Of a DNA stretch of 31,788 nt, positions 30,751 to 31,788 are shown in pieces (positions within the stretch are counted from its first letter, which is position 1; each line of letters starts with the position of its first letter). A model generated the notes under the pieces. It did not search any database and was not told the DNA's origin. It was given only the letters and a program-made list of their open reading frames with translations. The DNA is from a virus, in the IMG/VR virus record IMGVR_UViG_3300025769_000494, positions 1 to 31,788 of that record; one strand, written 5' to 3'. A program made the position numbers and the translations under genes.

Positions 30751-31569
30751 TTATCTTTCGATAACAATTCTTTTTTTCTTTGTGTCTTTTGGATCTGAAG
30801 TATCGTAAACCAAAAATCTTACACTAGGGTAAGTTTTCTTTAATTCATTACTAATATATTCTTCAGCCTTTTTAACATTACCTAAGTCATCATCACTAAA
30901 TCCTACACTTAATCCTTTATATTCAGGATTTAATTCTAATTTTTTTGCTACTCTAACCACTCTACTAACAAAATCTCTTAATGCGATTGTTTTAGCAATT
31001 TCTGGATTCTCAGCTCCACCTTCAGCACCAAACTTTTCTTTAAATTCATCTGAAGATACTGGATGATAATCTTGTAGACTTAAATACTGATCGATTGAAG
31101 TGCCTCTTAAATTATCTTCCATTGTTCTTTTTTCATCATCAGAGAATGTTAAATCGATTAATAGTCTTGTACCATCTCTAAGTGCTTTTGGTGATTGTCC
31201 TCTAGCCGTTATGATAGAAAAGTCGTTACCATAGATTAAAGCTTCTTTAAACTTATCGAAACTAGGTCCGAATTGTCCATTTCTAACTGCTTTTTGTGTA
31301 TCTCTCATAAAAGCATCATAATCTCTAAAATCAGCAAATGCCTCTAAAGGGTTATCGTTTAATAATCTATATTCTGTACCTACCAAATGTCTCATCTCAG
31401 CAAACTCTGAAGTAGAAACATCTACGGGAACATATTCACCACCAACCTTCTTTTCTAAATGAATGTGTGTTGGCATATTAAGAATGTTATCATCCCAGTC
31501 AAAAGAATACGCTCTTTTTTGAAACTCTAACAATGTCTTATATTGCGATTCTGTTAATTTTAATTTCAT
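30751..31569 (-). CDS. HAD-superfamily hydrolase-like protein with N-terminal TESQY tag
   Basis: A 272-residue protein placed between the sheath and tube genes. It starts MKLKLTESQYKTLLEFQKR, a tag shared with the 880-residue protein, and the catalytic domain begins at once: YSFDWDDNIL has the HAD motif I D-x-D (D24, D26), SIITARGQSP has the motif II Thr (T121), and GLSVGFSDDDLGNVKKAEE (219-237) gives the motif IV acidic cluster. A Lys of motif III lies somewhere in 194-210. A cap-like insert occupies about 35-110. HAD enzymes are mainly Mg-dependent phosphatases; the substrate (nucleotide, polynucleotide end, protein or small molecule) cannot be read from the sequence. Because the tag precedes the enzyme domain immediately, a cleavable targeting peptide is plausible. 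It is read from an A+T leader after a hairpin. Confidence 0.8.
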   Translation of the reverse strand: MKLKLTESQYKTLLEFQKRAYSFDWDDNILNMPTHIHLEKKVGGEYVPVDVSTSEFAEMRHLVGTEYRLLNDNPLEAFADFRDYDAFMRDTQKAVRNGQFGPSFDKFKEALIYGNDFSIITARGQSPKALRDGTRLLIDLTFSDDEKRTMEDNLRGTSIDQYLSLQDYHPVSSDEFKEKFGAEGGAENPEIAKTIALRDFVSRVVRVAKKLELNPEYKGLSVGFSDDDLGNVKKAEEYISNELKKTYPSVRFLVYDTSDPKDTKKKRIVIER

Positions 31570-31583
31570 AGGGTTATATTAAA

Positions 31584-31604
31584 TGGGGGAGATTTCTCTC
31601 CCCA
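31584..31604 (-). terminator. Hairpin after the tail sheath gene
   Basis: GGGGAGA (31586-31592) pairs with TCTCCCC (31597-31603) around a 4-nt loop, between the sheath stop and the HAD start. On the minus strand it is followed by ATTTAATATAACC, not a strong T run, so it may be a weak terminator, an attenuator that limits reading into the HAD gene, or an mRNA-stabilising hairpin. Confidence 0.55.
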
Positions 31605-31621
31605 CATTATTATTTTTATTA

Positions 31622-31788
31622 TTAAATATTATCGAAGTTAGCACCTGTGTTAGTAATGTTGAATTCAACACTGATGTATTCTAATGATCTTGTTGGTTTA
31701 ACGAAGATTCTACCATTTAATTCGTTTCTATCGATAGATTCTGGATCGTTATCTAATTGTACTCTAAAGTCAGTTAAACCTCTTTCTT
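31622..31788 (-). CDS. 18: Tail sheath protein gp18-like, C-terminal end only
   Basis: The last 55 codons of a gene entering from the right edge. The visible end reads ERGLTDFRVQLDNDPESIDR, NELNGRIFVKPTRSLEYI and VEFNITNTGANF, then DNI and a TAA stop. This matches the conserved C-terminal domain of contractile sheath proteins: F-R-V, a D followed by P-E-x-I-D-R-N-E, I-x-V/I-K-P-x-R-S, Y/F-I-x-V/L-x-F, and T-x-T-G-x-x-F. The sheath contracts to drive the tube through the envelope. Its C-terminal strand takes part in the mesh linking subunits, so its integrity here is expected. Only the end is present, so length cannot be judged. Confidence 0.9.
   Translation of the reverse strand, partial: ERGLTDFRVQLDNDPESIDRNELNGRIFVKPTRSLEYISVEFNITNTGANFDNI

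Noticed and set aside
1-31788. tRNA genes, CRISPR arrays, insertion sequences
   Set aside because: No cloverleaf, regular repeat-spacer array or transposase-like frame was seen on reading both strands.

Overview
The window is part of the genome of a contractile-tailed (myovirus) phage of the broad T4 superfamily. The support is a set of T4-type tail and baseplate genes (sheath gp18, tube gp19, gp26, gp53, gp25, gp6 and a hub protein) together with a T4-type recombination and replication set (gp32, UvsX, a 5'-3' exonuclease, a DnaB-type helicase) and a class Ia ribonucleotide reductase. The DNA is strongly AT-rich, roughly 30% G+C by eye. Most starts are preceded by A-rich stretches rather than Shine-Dalgarno sequences, which is usual for Bacteroidota and their phages. 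That makes a Bacteroidota host plausible, but nothing here proves it.

Almost everything is transcribed right to left (minus strand). From the right edge: the end of the tail sheath gene; a tagged HAD-family protein; the tail tube; an 880-residue protein of unknown role that looks like two tagged proteins joined; a 447-residue unknown; a 45-residue protein; a gp26-like protein overlapped by a small ORF with no ATG; a coiled-coil protein; the tape measure; a large baseplate protein carrying an OmpA-like domain; a gp53/LysM-like wedge protein; and a 1689-residue hub protein ending in a GH19 muralytic domain. Four small or acidic unknowns follow, then a hairpin terminator.

The replication and nucleotide module comes next (11.0 to 2.2 kb, still minus strand): gp32-like SSB, UvsX, a FEN/Pol I-type exonuclease, an unknown 154-residue protein, the helicase, NrdA, NrdB and a small protein with a Cys-His-Asp pattern, closed by a strong terminator. 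To its left are a free-standing GIY-YIG homing endonuclease, gp25, and gp6 running off the left edge. Between gp25 and gp6 sits the only convincing plus-strand gene, a secreted CAP-domain protein. The baseplate genes are therefore split by the replication module.

How it works together: the replication genes amplify and recombine the DNA, and NrdA/NrdB supply deoxynucleotides. The tail genes build sheath, tube, tape measure, hub and wedges. The hub GH19 domain probably cuts peptidoglycan during entry. A recurrent 5'-ATATTTATA-3' element in gene orientation lies 5 to 37 nt upstream of nine starts and may be the phage's own promoter. The least explained features are the repeated N-terminal TESQY tag, the possible recoding site at the gp26-like gene, and the OmpA-like domain inside a baseplate protein. 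No tRNA, CRISPR array or insertion sequence was seen, and no gene-free stretch exceeds 300 bases.
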